Source: JBBQLG01 sp964251665 (GTDB lineage Bacteria; Bacteroidota; Bacteroidia; Cytophagales; Spirosomataceae). From it: 64,000 nucleotides of DNA. The notes under the pieces were generated by a model. The model ran no database searches, was not told where the DNA came from, and worked only from the letters and a program-made list of their open reading frames with translations. Below, in pieces: positions 1-8,182 of this stretch. The stretch spans positions 55,344-119,343 of the forward strand of contig CAXUKO010000017.1 in NCBI GenBank assembly GCA_964251665.1. Direction: 5' to 3'. The position numbers and the translations under genes are program-made. Every line of letters starts with the position of its first letter. Position 1 is the first letter of the stretch.

Positions 1-187
1 GCAGCCGGGTCACAAAATCTGGCTGGCGAAGATCGGCCTGGATCCAGGTCGCGGGAAAGGGCGTATCCTGTTGCAACACCTGAGGTGGCGTTCGCGAGAG
101 CAGAAACAAGTGATGGGCCAGGGGCTGCAGGCCTACCGCCAGGGCATGGCCCAGGCCCCGACTGGCACCAATGAGGACAATGTTCAT
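1..187 (-). CDS. Short-chain dehydrogenase/reductase, N-terminal fragment (cut by window edge)
   Basis: Reading leftward from ATG at 187, the first 62 residues begin MNIVLIGASRGLGHALAVGL, the Rossmann dinucleotide-binding motif (GASRGLG) of the short-chain dehydrogenase/reductase family. The frame stays open to base 1, so the catalytic Tyr-Lys region lies outside the window. Members are NAD(P)-dependent oxidoreductases of many substrates; the substrate cannot be told from this piece. The fold assignment is confident, the function is not. Confidence 0.75.
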   Translation of the reverse strand, partial: MNIVLIGASRGLGHALAVGLQPLAHHLFLLSRTPPQVLQQDTPFPATWIQADLRQPDFVTRL

Positions 188-761
188 GTAACTGGATGGT
201 TTGAGGCAGGCAACTAATGCCTGCCGGTTGGGTACTTCCCTGGAAATAACGCTTACAACCCGTTTTGGGTTAGGGTCATCTCCAGGGGGGTAGGCTCCCT
301 GCCGAAGCGGCCGCTGGTCCCAAGCACTCGTTTTCAGTATTACACCTGAATATACAGGTGAGCCAGTAAGGGGCGGGGCACGCCAAGGCTTAGCTTACTT
401 TTTGACCGAATCATCTCGAAAAGGGTTGGTAAGTTGAGTGACGGGTTGGGCAAGCCCATCCGACGCCGGGTAGCCGTTATTGGCTGGAGCGTCGTGCCTG
501 TCGGCCTACAAAACACCGCCTGACGGGAACATTCCTCCGGCACCCGTAACCGCTCTCCTGGTAGTCCGGTCTTCAGGTAGGTGATACCGATCTCCGCTGG
601 GATACGCCAGAATTAGGACATCCATCCAGCTTCGTTTATGACCGCGTCCTTCTGCCCCTGCGATACCCGTTGTCTGCCTAGGCTGGCTACAAAAAAGGCG
701 GTCCAACCTTGGACCAGCTTAGAAATAGAGGACGATCAGGAAAGAGGTAGTAGGTAAAGAC
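188..761. other. Intergenic stretch without a supported gene
   Basis: About 570 bases between the SDR start and the next leftward gene. Short open frames exist on the minus strand, but none has a recognisable domain, a plausible start context or a bacterial-like composition. No repeat or strong hairpin was recognised. Confidence 0.5.
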
Positions 762-1169
762 TTAGTTGATGGCTACCAGCCGATAGTTCACACGGGGCGG
801 CTGAGTGCCCAGCCTCAAGGCGTGAGTAGTCGTGTCTAACCCGTTGGTGATCACGACCTGATAGGCGCCATCCGGCAAGCCGTTCACATCTAAGCGCAGC
901 CGGGCAACCCTTTCGTGTTTACCTACTCGTTGGGCAAAACACACTTTACTCTGACTATTGGTCAGCCGGATCACCACGGCCCCACCGGTTTCCTTATCCA
1001 GGGCTATGCTGAGCTTACCCTCAGCAGTAGGATAGATACTGATTTTATAGGGGGTTACTACCGCTGGGCGGGCAGGCTGGTCAGTAGAGAGGGTGGCAGC
1101 CAGTGAGGTGGTAATCGAGACCAAGCTGAAAAAGATAGCAACGAGCAGGGGTTGGATGATGGTTTTCAT
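762..1169 (-). CDS. Small secreted protein, function unknown
   Basis: A 135-residue protein starting MKTIIQPLLVAIFFSLVSIT with a clear Sec signal peptide; cleavage is likely after SLAA near residue 25. The mature part is a short beta-rich domain (segments such as GKLSIALDKETGGAVVIRLT and LPDGAYQVVITNG). It resembles the immunoglobulin-like or T9SS-associated beta domains common in Spirosoma-type proteomes, but no family is recognised and no sorting tail is evident. It is probably exported to the periplasm or surface. It stands alone, with nothing co-directional within 500 bases. Signal peptide and coherent composition make a real gene likely; function is open. Confidence 0.65.
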   Translation of the reverse strand: MKTIIQPLLVAIFFSLVSITTSLAATLSTDQPARPAVVTPYKISIYPTAEGKLSIALDKETGGAVVIRLTNSQSKVCFAQRVGKHERVARLRLDVNGLPDGAYQVVITNGLDTTTHALRLGTQPPRVNYRLVAIN

Positions 1170-1460
1170 GAGCTATGTCGTGTTAAAAAGGTTGTGTTTG
1201 AGTACCCGTTTTGGATAACTCAAAGGTCGCGCTGATAGCGGGGGCAGGCTATCACAAATGGGTGAATGACTGCCACTTTTGGGAATGTGACGGGCAACGG
1301 GCAGGATGATGGCCTGAAACCGGCGGCTTTTTGTCCGCGCCCGAAAGGTTGAACCCAGTTGTCAGAACGCTCCACCACCGGTTACTCAATTTTCTACTTC
1401 AGAAAATCAATACGTGTTAATATGGCACTTTATATAAACCCCTATTTGTAAAGAAAGCCT

Positions 1461-1721
1461 ATGATGTCAACGTTTACGCGATCTCAGCTCAGTTTCGATT
1501 CGTTCTATCGTGCATACGCCCCGCCATTAAGGCGACTGATTGCTTTAGCTTATTTACCACCTAAGCAAGCGGAAACCATCTTCATCAACACCCTCTCAAA
1601 AGGTTGGTTGCAACTCGAGTCATCCACCCCAACTAAGCCCATAGGATTGAGACAGTTGATAAGGTTAGCCTATGCTGAAGGATTACCCCCTTTGTTAACT
1701 ACTCGACGGGCGATTTCCTAA
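1461..1721 (+). CDS. Small protein resembling sigma-70 region 2 fragment
   Basis: 86 residues from ATG 1461. The stretch FDSFYRAYAPPLRRLIALAY followed by a second helix ending in NTLSKGW looks like the helical start of ECF sigma factor region 2, but there is no -10 recognition helix and no region 4, so it is at most a fragment or an unrelated helical protein. It follows an AT-rich leader (1380-1460) and ends before a gene-poor kilobase. It could be a truncated ECF factor or an orphan regulator. Coding is moderately supported by composition; function is inference only. Confidence 0.45.
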   Translation: MMSTFTRSQLSFDSFYRAYAPPLRRLIALAYLPPKQAETIFINTLSKGWLQLESSTPTKPIGLRQLIRLAYAEGLPPLLTTRRAIS

Positions 1722-1915
1722 TCCTTTTCGTTGGGTCAGGCTGAACTAGGGCTACCCTAAGAGCCCTGAAGTTAAGTGGACCCCAAAACCAGGGTGGCCT
1801 AACCCTACTAGTTTGCCGGTGCCCGAAAGAGGTATGATCACGGGGCGGCTGAATAGCGCAAAAGATGACCCAAGAATTGACGCTATCCGTGGCACAGGGG
1901 AGCCCTTCCCTAAAT

Positions 1916-2110
1916 TCATAACTGGTAGCTCAACGGTAGCCGGTCGACCAGTGCGTAGGCGGCTAAGGCATGCTGGTTTTGCCCCGACTTATCCACCCGC
2001 CAGTCGAAGCGCCAGCCTTAGGGATCAAAAAGACCTAACACGACCACCTCTGGTTGATGAGCCTACTGGCGCAAGACGTCGGCCGCGTCGTGGCGATCTT
2101 CAGCCGCACC
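1916..2110 (-). pseudogene. Decayed coding remnant, family unknown
   Basis: Reading leftward, one minus-strand frame gives AAEDRHDAADVLRQ, a stop, AHQPEVVVLGLFDP, a stop, then GWRFDWRVDKSGQNQHALAA and on to a terminal stop at 1916. The segments look like protein (hydrophobic strand, Trp/Asp-rich turn, helix) interrupted by two nonsense codons. No family is recognised, so this is a low-confidence call based on pattern alone. Confidence 0.25.
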
Positions 2111-2358
2111 CTACTCGGAACATAGTTACCGATGAAGATTTTGTAGGAACAGCGGGTTTGTCTGCGTGGTGTTTTGGTGAAGTCCAGGCCAACGAGTACA
2201 TCGTGTGTCATCTCCATATTATGCCTACAGCGGCTCGTTATCGTTTTTGCGTTGTCTAAAGCCGGACGTACAGCTTTTGGGCTTTGTTTTGTAGCAGTAG
2301 AAACAGAACGTATCCTTATTTTATCATTCCACATTAAACTTGTTTAGGTACTACCTAA

Positions 2359-2388
2359 AAACCGGCTGTCTTACGGCCGGTTTTTTTG
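2359..2388. terminator. Bidirectional rho-independent terminator
   Basis: Perfect 8-bp stem AAACCGGC / GCCGGTTT with a 9-base loop, followed by a T-run on the plus strand; the opposite strand also ends in a T-run. No intact gene clearly feeds into it. Confidence 0.7.
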
Positions 2389-2474
2389 TTTCACTGCTAC
2401 CGCTCTAGTAGCAACAAAGCGCTTCAAACGGGGGTTAACCCCTTGCTTACAATGTATTGAATGGTGGGATAGAA

Positions 2475-2510
2475 AAAGCCTGGCTGTCTCTGACTGGCCG
2501 GGCTTTGTTG
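2475..2510 (+). terminator. Possible rho-independent terminator
   Basis: Stem AAAGCCTGGC / GCCGGGCTTT with one G-T pair, followed only by a weak TTTGTTG tail. It lies 90 bases after the stronger hairpin at 2359. Confidence 0.4.
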
Positions 2511-2782
2511 TAAGTACTTACTCTGATGCATACCGGAGTCCGGCTTTTACCAGCACGGTAGCGTATCGATGAGAGACAACGGCAGCGGCCGACCATATGT
2601 TAAAGATAGAGTTAGACAGATAGTAAAAAATCGTTTAGTGAAACGCTGAAAAAAACAGCTAAATAAGCCCCCCTTTTTTCAAGACGCACAATAAAACAGG
2701 CTAATATGCGTTTTCAATTTGTTATCTTCAGCCTCACTGGTGCCACCATTGGGGCTTTTTCGTGTCCGTAAGGCTTACTGAT

Positions 2783-2974
2783 ATGGAAGGTGTCTCCGAT
2801 CAATTACCCCCTCAACCCGACCCCTTAATCATTCCCAAACAGCGGGTGGAAGCGGCCTCTGAGTTTCTCAGCATCTGTGATCGCGTGTCGACAGGCTACG
2901 ACAGTGGCTACTATTGGGAAGATGTACAGCGAGCCCTGCGTATTGCGGCAGGCTTGGAAAAGTGGCCTAATTAA
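2783..2974 (+). CDS. Small hypothetical protein
   Basis: 63 residues from ATG 2783 (a GTG at 2762 would add seven residues). The C-terminal half, with ASEFLSICDRVSTGYDSGYY and ending LRIAAGLEKWPN, reads as a compact helical protein. Tail-to-tail with the serine recombinase, overlapping its stop by 4 bases, it may be plasmid- or transposon-associated. No domain was recognised. Confidence 0.45.
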   Translation: MEGVSDQLPPQPDPLIIPKQRVEAASEFLSICDRVSTGYDSGYYWEDVQRALRIAAGLEKWPN

Positions 2975-3657
2975 CTAGTTTCTATCGACTCACCCCTAGC
3001 CCGATGAGCTAAGCGCATCACCTGGGTCGCTTGAAAGTTGCTTCCACGAGCCGTCTTAAAACCCGCTTGATTCAGCTGATGAGCAATGGCCACATAAGTC
3101 AGTTTCGCACCCAGTAGGGCCAGAATTAAAGCAGTTGCTTTCCGATTGTTTTCATTCTCCGCCGCCCGGCTTCGATTCGACTGGGCCGCTTTAGCCGAAA
3201 CCACAGGATCTTGGAATACGCGGCCACTCCTGCGCCACTGTCCAATCCGCAGGAGTTTTTCATCCAGGGCTTTCTTGGTGCGTTCGCTGATGAGCTTTCG
3301 CTCCTGCTGGGCCAAGGCGGCGAAGATGTGAATGGTGAACTCATTGGCATCGGGCATGTCTGCACAGACGAAGCTGACATGAGAGTCCATTAACGACGAC
3401 ACAAAAGTCATGTTACGGCTGAGCCGATCCAACTTGGCAATCACCAGGCGGGCTTGCTGTTGCTTGGCAAAGTCAATCGCTTTGAGTAGGTCGGGGCGCC
3501 GATCCTGTTTGCCCGACTCAATGTCACAAAATTCGCCCACGATCAGGGCTGGGTTTTTAACGAAGCTCAGGACGCTACTGCGCTGGGCATCGAGTCCCAA
3601 TCCGGACAGTCCCTGCTTTTTAGTACTTACTCGGTAGTAGGCCACGAATGTTTGCAT
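2971..3657 (-). CDS. Serine recombinase (resolvase/invertase family)
   Basis: 228 residues. The N-terminal resolvase domain begins with YYRVSTKKQGLSGLGLDAQR, placing the nucleophilic Ser in the YRVST motif, and contains the conserved ARLVIAKLDRLSRN segment. The QQERKLISERTKKAL segment is the helix linking to the DNA-binding region, and the C-terminal part ends in a helix-turn-helix-like stretch (LGAKLTYVAIAHQLNQAGFK). Length and layout fit small resolvases that resolve plasmid multimers or transposon cointegrates through a phosphoserine intermediate. No paired transposase is visible, so on this replicon it may act in multimer resolution or be a transposon leftover. Its res site cannot be pinpointed. 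Confidence 0.9.
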   Translation of the reverse strand: MQTFVAYYRVSTKKQGLSGLGLDAQRSSVLSFVKNPALIVGEFCDIESGKQDRRPDLLKAIDFAKQQQARLVIAKLDRLSRNMTFVSSLMDSHVSFVCADMPDANEFTIHIFAALAQQERKLISERTKKALDEKLLRIGQWRRSGRVFQDPVVSAKAAQSNRSRAAENENNRKATALILALLGAKLTYVAIAHQLNQAGFKTARGSNFQATQVMRLAHRARGESIETS

Positions 3658-3949
3658 GGCGCAAGATAGTGTTCCACGGTGATTTTACAGATCATTAACG
3701 CCCGTAAATGATATGTAAAATAAATCAAAAACCGATTCAGCCTTCACTTTTGAGTTTTCTAGTAGTAGAAATAGAACGAAGGCGTTATAGGAATTGGCAA
3801 AACCTTAGGACGATATGCTACAAATAAGAAGGTCTGTTTGTAATTCGTAACAAACTCCTCAGTTGGCGACCTGAAGTAACCCGTTTGCCAGTAGCCTCGC
3901 CTGCCTTCTCCCTAAAGACCTAGTTACTACTCTTTAGTATATTTACTCC

Positions 3950-4336
3950 ATGAATCGACGTATACGTCTCGACGATCTTGACACGGCTCCCTATAAAGCG
4001 TTAATTCAAACCTTAACCTTACAGTGGGTTCGTGCCGAGTTACCCCATCAGGGACTCACCTATGCGGATTACCAAACCGACATTCGTATCCTCCTGTTAA
4101 CAACCCAAAATACGGATCGGACAAGGGTTATTGTTCAGGCGGTCCTTGCTCAGGCGACTACACTAAACAAAACGTCGGTTTGGGTGGACGAGGAACTTAA
4201 GTTTGAGGCGATGGTCGAAGGAGCCGACCGAACCGATTTTCTACGGTTCGAACTTCAACAAACGCCAATGATTGATGATTCGCTGCTGGATAGGTACAAC
4301 GAGCGAATGAATCGCTTTACCGCCCCTAACGAATAA
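3950..4336 (+). CDS. Hypothetical protein
   Basis: 128 residues starting MNRRIRLDDLDTAPYKALIQ, soluble, mixed helix/strand, no signal peptide or membrane segment. It is rich in polar residues and contains VIVQAVLAQATTLNKTSVWV. No family is recognised. It precedes the broken DUF6273 gene by about 100 bases on the same strand, without evidence of co-transcription. Codon usage and coherent composition favour a real gene. Confidence 0.6.
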   Translation: MNRRIRLDDLDTAPYKALIQTLTLQWVRAELPHQGLTYADYQTDIRILLLTTQNTDRTRVIVQAVLAQATTLNKTSVWVDEELKFEAMVEGADRTDFLRFELQQTPMIDDSLLDRYNERMNRFTAPNE

Positions 4337-4439
4337 ATTTAGCTACATCATCTGGCTACTGGTTACTCTTCCGAATGAAGACGACTAGCAGGTTTTAACG
4401 CCACTTGGATTGGAGTGTTAGCCAAACCGATACCAAAGA

Positions 4440-4936
4440 ATGGTCAAATACGATTTAGTACCCTTTGGCCAGTACACTTGGCAGGTGCTTGCTATTGAAG
4501 CTAGCCGCAGGGCGCTGGTTATTACCCAAGACATACTAGAATTACGCTGGTACCACACTAAGTTCGTCGACATAACGTGGGCCGATTGCGCTATAAGGCA
4601 GTAGGTGGGCAAGACACCACTGATCGACTGTTTTTACTAAGCTTGGAAGAAGTCTGCCATTATTTTGGCGACAGCAGTGCTAGATTGGTTGATAAAGAGA
4701 ACCAAACTTGGTTTATCGATGACAAAAATAACGGTAAACGACAAGCTAAGTACAGCACTGATTACCACGAGTGGCGGCTTCGGTCGGCTGGCTATTACGG
4801 GCGCACGAGTGCGAGTATTACCAAAAACGGTCATGTTTATGTCCGTGGCAACGGTGTCTTTAGTAGCCCTAGAGACGGTGGCGGTGTGCGTCCCGCTTTA
4901 TGGTTGAGGCCGGAAGCTCAACTTTTGCCGTGCTAG
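4440..4936 (+). pseudogene. DUF6273-domain gene broken by internal deletion/frameshift
   Basis: Two plus-strand frames together give one recognisable DUF6273 domain. From ATG 4440: FGQYTWQVLAIEASRRALVI, then TKFVDITWADCAIRQ and a stop at 4602. In the next frame from about 4600: GGQDTTDRLFLLSLEEVCHY, then EWRLRSAGYYGRTSASITKN and GGGVRPALWLRPEA. Family members carry roughly 35-40 residues between these halves (the yLN...Fs...E segment), which are missing here. An internal deletion with frameshift is the simplest explanation; if the second frame is translated on its own from an internal start it would lack the N-terminal half. DUF6273 is a C-type-lectin-like module of unknown role often seen in phage and mobile DNA. 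Confidence 0.75.
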
Positions 4937-5439
4937 GCTGTACAACTCATTTCCCTTTTCAATTAGACTCAGACTATGCTGTTCACTTATCGAAGCCATT
5001 TACTGGACGAAATCGAGGCTAGATTCTATTGTACTATTAGGCGATTAGGCTACTATTGTTGTAGGCACAACCAGTTTCTGATAATTGTACATTTTCAGTA
5101 GGTCATTATCAAAAATTGCTTCCTCGCCAGTAAGGTAGTTACTGACGAGACAAATACTAATCCCATTGTTTTACAAACTCATCTGTTGCCGTCAAAATGA
5201 TACTTAGATTAATGAGATGGCATTTTGAGAATATAAATGTAGTAGGTGTTTACTAATCACCGGATCATACCGCCGTCTTGCAAAAACGGGCGTTTTAAGA
5301 GATGAGTGAATTAAACTTTAGTGAGCAGAATTAGAACTTGACATCAGCCATCAAAGCGTAATAGGTCCGAGCTAACCAAACCAAACTTTGAGTTAACTAA
5401 TAATTTAGTTATACTTACTCCCACTTAGCTTCTCCCGAC
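4937..5439. other. Intergenic stretch, nothing recognised
   Basis: About 500 AT-rich bases with no supported open frame, no long inverted repeat and no tandem repeat that I could see. It probably contains the promoter of the thioredoxin-like gene at 5440. Confidence 0.5.
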
Positions 5440-6918
5440 ATGGCAAAATCAGCATCTGTATTCGCTTTGGTGTTCTGGCTTCTCAGCGGAGGCATTGCCC
5501 AACCAACTTGCTTAGCTCAGACCTTCCCCAAGCTTAACTCCGGTAAAGTCATTATCAGTGGACAAGTGCATTTAGCTAATAATTCCTCCAAAGTCATCTC
5601 CCTACTTTACTCTCAACTGGCGGCTTCACCTACTCGACTGAGCGCCATATTAGATTCGTCGGGTCAATTCCAATTTGAGTTTGACATCTTACAAGCCCAT
5701 GAGATCAACCTACGCTATGACAAAGGGACAGCCCACATTTTCGTTCAACCCGCCGATAGCCTCTTTATTGAACTCAGTGCGGCCGATTTTGGCCAAACCC
5801 GCTATCCGCCTTTTCGCATCTGGGGAAACCATGCCGACATCTCTCGAGATATTTTAGCCTATCATCAATATGACACGCTAGCAAGCTTTAAGCCCGCTCT
5901 AGAAAATAAAACGACCCAGGCTTATTTGATGACGCTGAAGAATCGAATGGCCCTGGAAGATTCCGTTCTGTCTCGGTTTATTAGCCAGCACCATCCTACC
6001 CAAGCCTTCAAAACCTGGGCTAGTCAGGACATCATTTACCGAAACGCTAACTACCTGGTTGACTTTGAAGCCTTTCATGCTATGCACAGAACCCCGATTA
6101 GCGGGGTGCTCTATGATACCCAGCTCTTTCCCATCCGCAACACTAATGCGCTGGTCAGCTCCTGGTATAGCTATCACCTGTGGCAGTACGCTTTGGACCG
6201 CTATACCCTGGGGGACACGCTGATCCAAAATCTGTTTAAACACCAACAACTGAACGAAGCCTATAGAGCCGGATTAGATAAACTCCTGACCCTTGAGCCG
6301 CCTTCCTTGAGCCGGGATCTGATGAGCTATCAACTGTTAGTGGCACTCTCCGAGCGCGCACCCGATCAGTTTCGGAGGTTGATGAATCAGGTTGGTCGGT
6401 ATGTGTCGAGTCAATCGTTAACTTCCCAGCTCCAGGCCAGAGCTCAGCAAGTCGAAAAGCAGCCAACCTATCCCGTCTCCCTGTTTCAACCCGTTTCGGG
6501 AGCGGAAAGGGAAGTACTCGGTGATTGGATGAACAATCTGCTTTCTATCCATAAAGGGAAAGTGATTTATATTGACATTTGGGCTACTTGGTGTGGTCCT
6601 TGCCGAAGTGAGGTTCCCTATGCGATTGACCTTCATCAGTATTTCAAGGGTCAACCCATCGAATTTGTCAATCTGTGTCTGTCATCAGATCGCGAAGCCT
6701 GGAAACAGGTCATTAAAAAACAAAAGATGGTGGGGTCTAATTATTATTTCAACAAGGACCAGTCGGAATTATTACTTCGCAAGTTAAACGTGGCTGGTTT
6801 TCCTACCTACCTCATCATCGGCAAGGATGGCCAAGTGGTGGATCGCCAAGCCCCCCGCCCCTCTTCGGGCTCGGTCATTAAAACGCATTTAAGCAAGTTG
6901 TTGAGGTATTATGATTGA
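5440..6918 (+). CDS. TlpA-like periplasmic thiol-disulfide oxidoreductase
   Basis: 492 residues. A Sec signal peptide (FALVFWLLSGGIAQ..., cleavage near LAQT at about 28) is followed by a DUF4369-like beta domain (VIISGQVHLANNSSKVISLL, residues about 35-120), a long helical middle, and a C-terminal thioredoxin fold with IDIWATWCGPCRSEVPYA, putting the redox CGPC at residues 385-388 and the cis-Pro loop in GFPTYLIIG near residue 456. Such proteins are exported reductants or disulfide-exchange proteins in Bacteroidota, often linked to cytochrome maturation or starvation response. It is followed by a gene-poor 500 bases and is monocistronic. The partner protein is unknown. Confidence 0.88.
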   Translation: MAKSASVFALVFWLLSGGIAQPTCLAQTFPKLNSGKVIISGQVHLANNSSKVISLLYSQLAASPTRLSAILDSSGQFQFEFDILQAHEINLRYDKGTAHIFVQPADSLFIELSAADFGQTRYPPFRIWGNHADISRDILAYHQYDTLASFKPALENKTTQAYLMTLKNRMALEDSVLSRFISQHHPTQAFKTWASQDIIYRNANYLVDFEAFHAMHRTPISGVLYDTQLFPIRNTNALVSSWYSYHLWQYALDRYTLGDTLIQNLFKHQQLNEAYRAGLDKLLTLEPPSLSRDLMSYQLLVALSERAPDQFRRLMNQVGRYVSSQSLTSQLQARAQQVEKQPTYPVSLFQPVSGAEREVLGDWMNNLLSIHKGKVIYIDIWATWCGPCRSEVPYAIDLHQYFKGQPIEFVNLCLSSDREAWKQVIKKQKMVGSNYYFNKDQSELLLRKLNVAGFPTYLIIGKDGQVVDRQAPRPSSGSVIKTHLSKLLRYYD

Positions 6919-7464
6919 CGAATGAGACTGAGCTATACCTTAGCAAACTAGAATAAAATTTGCGGGTAGTCTTAGCCAAGGGTTGACTATCGGCGCAAGA
7001 GCTCATCGACATATTCAAGGGTACTTCCAACACATACCTAAGGTCATCGCATCAAACGCTCTAATGTAAGACGAATGAGCGTTCATATATCGGCTTCTAA
7101 AAAAGGGCCTTTTAGTGGACGCATCTTCTTTAATACCTGTCCAATACTATTCGTAGCATACGGTTTGTATGGATTCTCGGCGATGACAATCATAGACAAT
7201 CACAAAAAAGCCCCGAGCTTGCTTATAGCGATCGAGATCGGGGCTGTATCGGTCGGAGGCTTCGAGCTAACCATGCGTTCTCAGTATGTACACTAGTAGG
7301 CGGATTATATGACTGAGGGTCGGCCCGCGCAACACAGGCAGCCGTTTCTCCCCAGGTTGCCACTACTAAAGTGGGCCACTGTGAACAAATAGTGAAGCCT
7401 TACTATACAGTAAACAAAGGCCTTGAACGCAATGTCCTGCTTGTGTATAACCAAATCACTTCTC
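6919..7464. other. Intergenic stretch with a left-facing terminator
   Basis: About 545 bases. The only structure recognised is the hairpin at 7204-7245, whose T-tract lies on the minus strand although no minus-strand gene ends there. A short plus-strand open frame at 7075-7296 runs through the hairpin and is considered spurious. Confidence 0.45.
7204..7245 (-). terminator. Rho-independent terminator facing left, orphan
   Basis: 8-bp stem AGCCCCGA / TCGGGGCT around a 21-base loop. Read on the minus strand it is followed by six T residues. No annotated minus-strand gene ends here, so it may terminate an unrecognised transcript or be left over from a deleted gene. Confidence 0.6.
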
Positions 7465-7872
7465 ATGAATATTGTCGAAACTGCCGTTTCAAACGGATCA
7501 TTTAACACGCTTGTTGCCGCCGTAAAGGCCGCTGGTCTGGTCGAAACGCTGAGTGGCACGGGTCCATTTACGGTGTTTGCTCCCGTCGATGCTGCGTTTG
7601 CTGCGTTGCCCGCCGGTACGGTTGATACGCTGGTGTTGCCCGAAAGCAAAGCGACGCTGACGGGTATCCTAACCTACCACGTGGTAGCGGGTAAGGTGAT
7701 GTCGTCCGATTTGACGGATGGCATGACAGCCACTACGGTCAACGGGCAGCCCCTGACTATCCACCTGATGGATGGTAAAGTGATGGTCAACGGTGCGGAA
7801 GTGATTATTGCCGATGTGGATACCGACAATGGCGTTGTTCACGCCATCAATGCGGTGCTGATGCCCGCCTAG
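7465..7872 (+). CDS. Fasciclin (FAS1) domain protein
   Basis: 135 residues from ATG 7465 (MNIVETAVSNGSF...), preferred over an upstream in-frame ATG at 7423 because family members start just before the first FAS1 helix. The single FAS1 domain is complete: FNTLVAAVKAAGLVETLSGT, the H1 box GPFTVFAPVDAAFAALP, LTGILTYHVVAGKVMSSDLT and the H2-like NGVVHAINAVLMP. FAS1 proteins are adhesion or carbohydrate-binding modules, normally secreted; no signal peptide is present with this start, which is common in this one-domain subgroup. It is monocistronic and followed by a terminator at 7887. Confidence 0.9.
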   Translation: MNIVETAVSNGSFNTLVAAVKAAGLVETLSGTGPFTVFAPVDAAFAALPAGTVDTLVLPESKATLTGILTYHVVAGKVMSSDLTDGMTATTVNGQPLTIHLMDGKVMVNGAEVIIADVDTDNGVVHAINAVLMPA

Positions 7873-7886
7873 TTGGCCGGATGCAT

Positions 7887-7930
7887 GCCTAAAGAAAGCT
7901 CAATCCTCTAGGGTTAGGCTTTTTTGTTTT
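7887..7930 (+). terminator. Rho-independent terminator after the fasciclin gene
   Basis: Stem GCCTAA / TTAGGC with additional imperfect inner pairing, followed by a run of T residues from 7920, 15 bases after the fasciclin stop codon. Confidence 0.6.
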
Positions 7931-8182
7931 CAGATCGAAGAATCGTTTGTTGCCGTAAAATAGTCCACTGAGAAAGCCGGTCGTATGCGATTGATAGTCG
8001 TTGACAGATATTAAAAAATCACAGTCTTATAAAATCCTCCTACTTGAGAAGAAGGAGCGTTTATGTATCTGCTTCCTGAAATGGGCGATTCGAGAGACTA
8101 AATAAGGTTCCAATTTGATCCATTGGTTTACCTCGGAAACGGCCTGCCAACCAGTCGACATAAAGAAGGCCTACAGACTCAT
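7931..8182. other. Short convergent intergenic region
   Basis: AT-rich spacer between the fasciclin terminator and the 3' end of the leftward M13 peptidase gene. No further feature recognised. Confidence 0.4.

Larger units (their letters stand above)
1722..2782. other. Gene-poor kilobase with terminators and a decayed coding remnant
   Basis: No intact gene is convincing here. On the minus strand a degraded reading frame is visible at about 1916-2110. Two hairpins with T-tracts lie at 2359-2388 and 2475-2510. Open frames on both strands at 1813-2334 overlap each other head-on and have no recognisable domain. The stretch reads like the debris of a past rearrangement. Confidence 0.5.

Noticed and set aside
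1813..2334. Overlapping open frames on both strands
   Set aside because: They oppose each other, lack domains and start signals, and a different minus-strand frame looks like decayed coding sequence.
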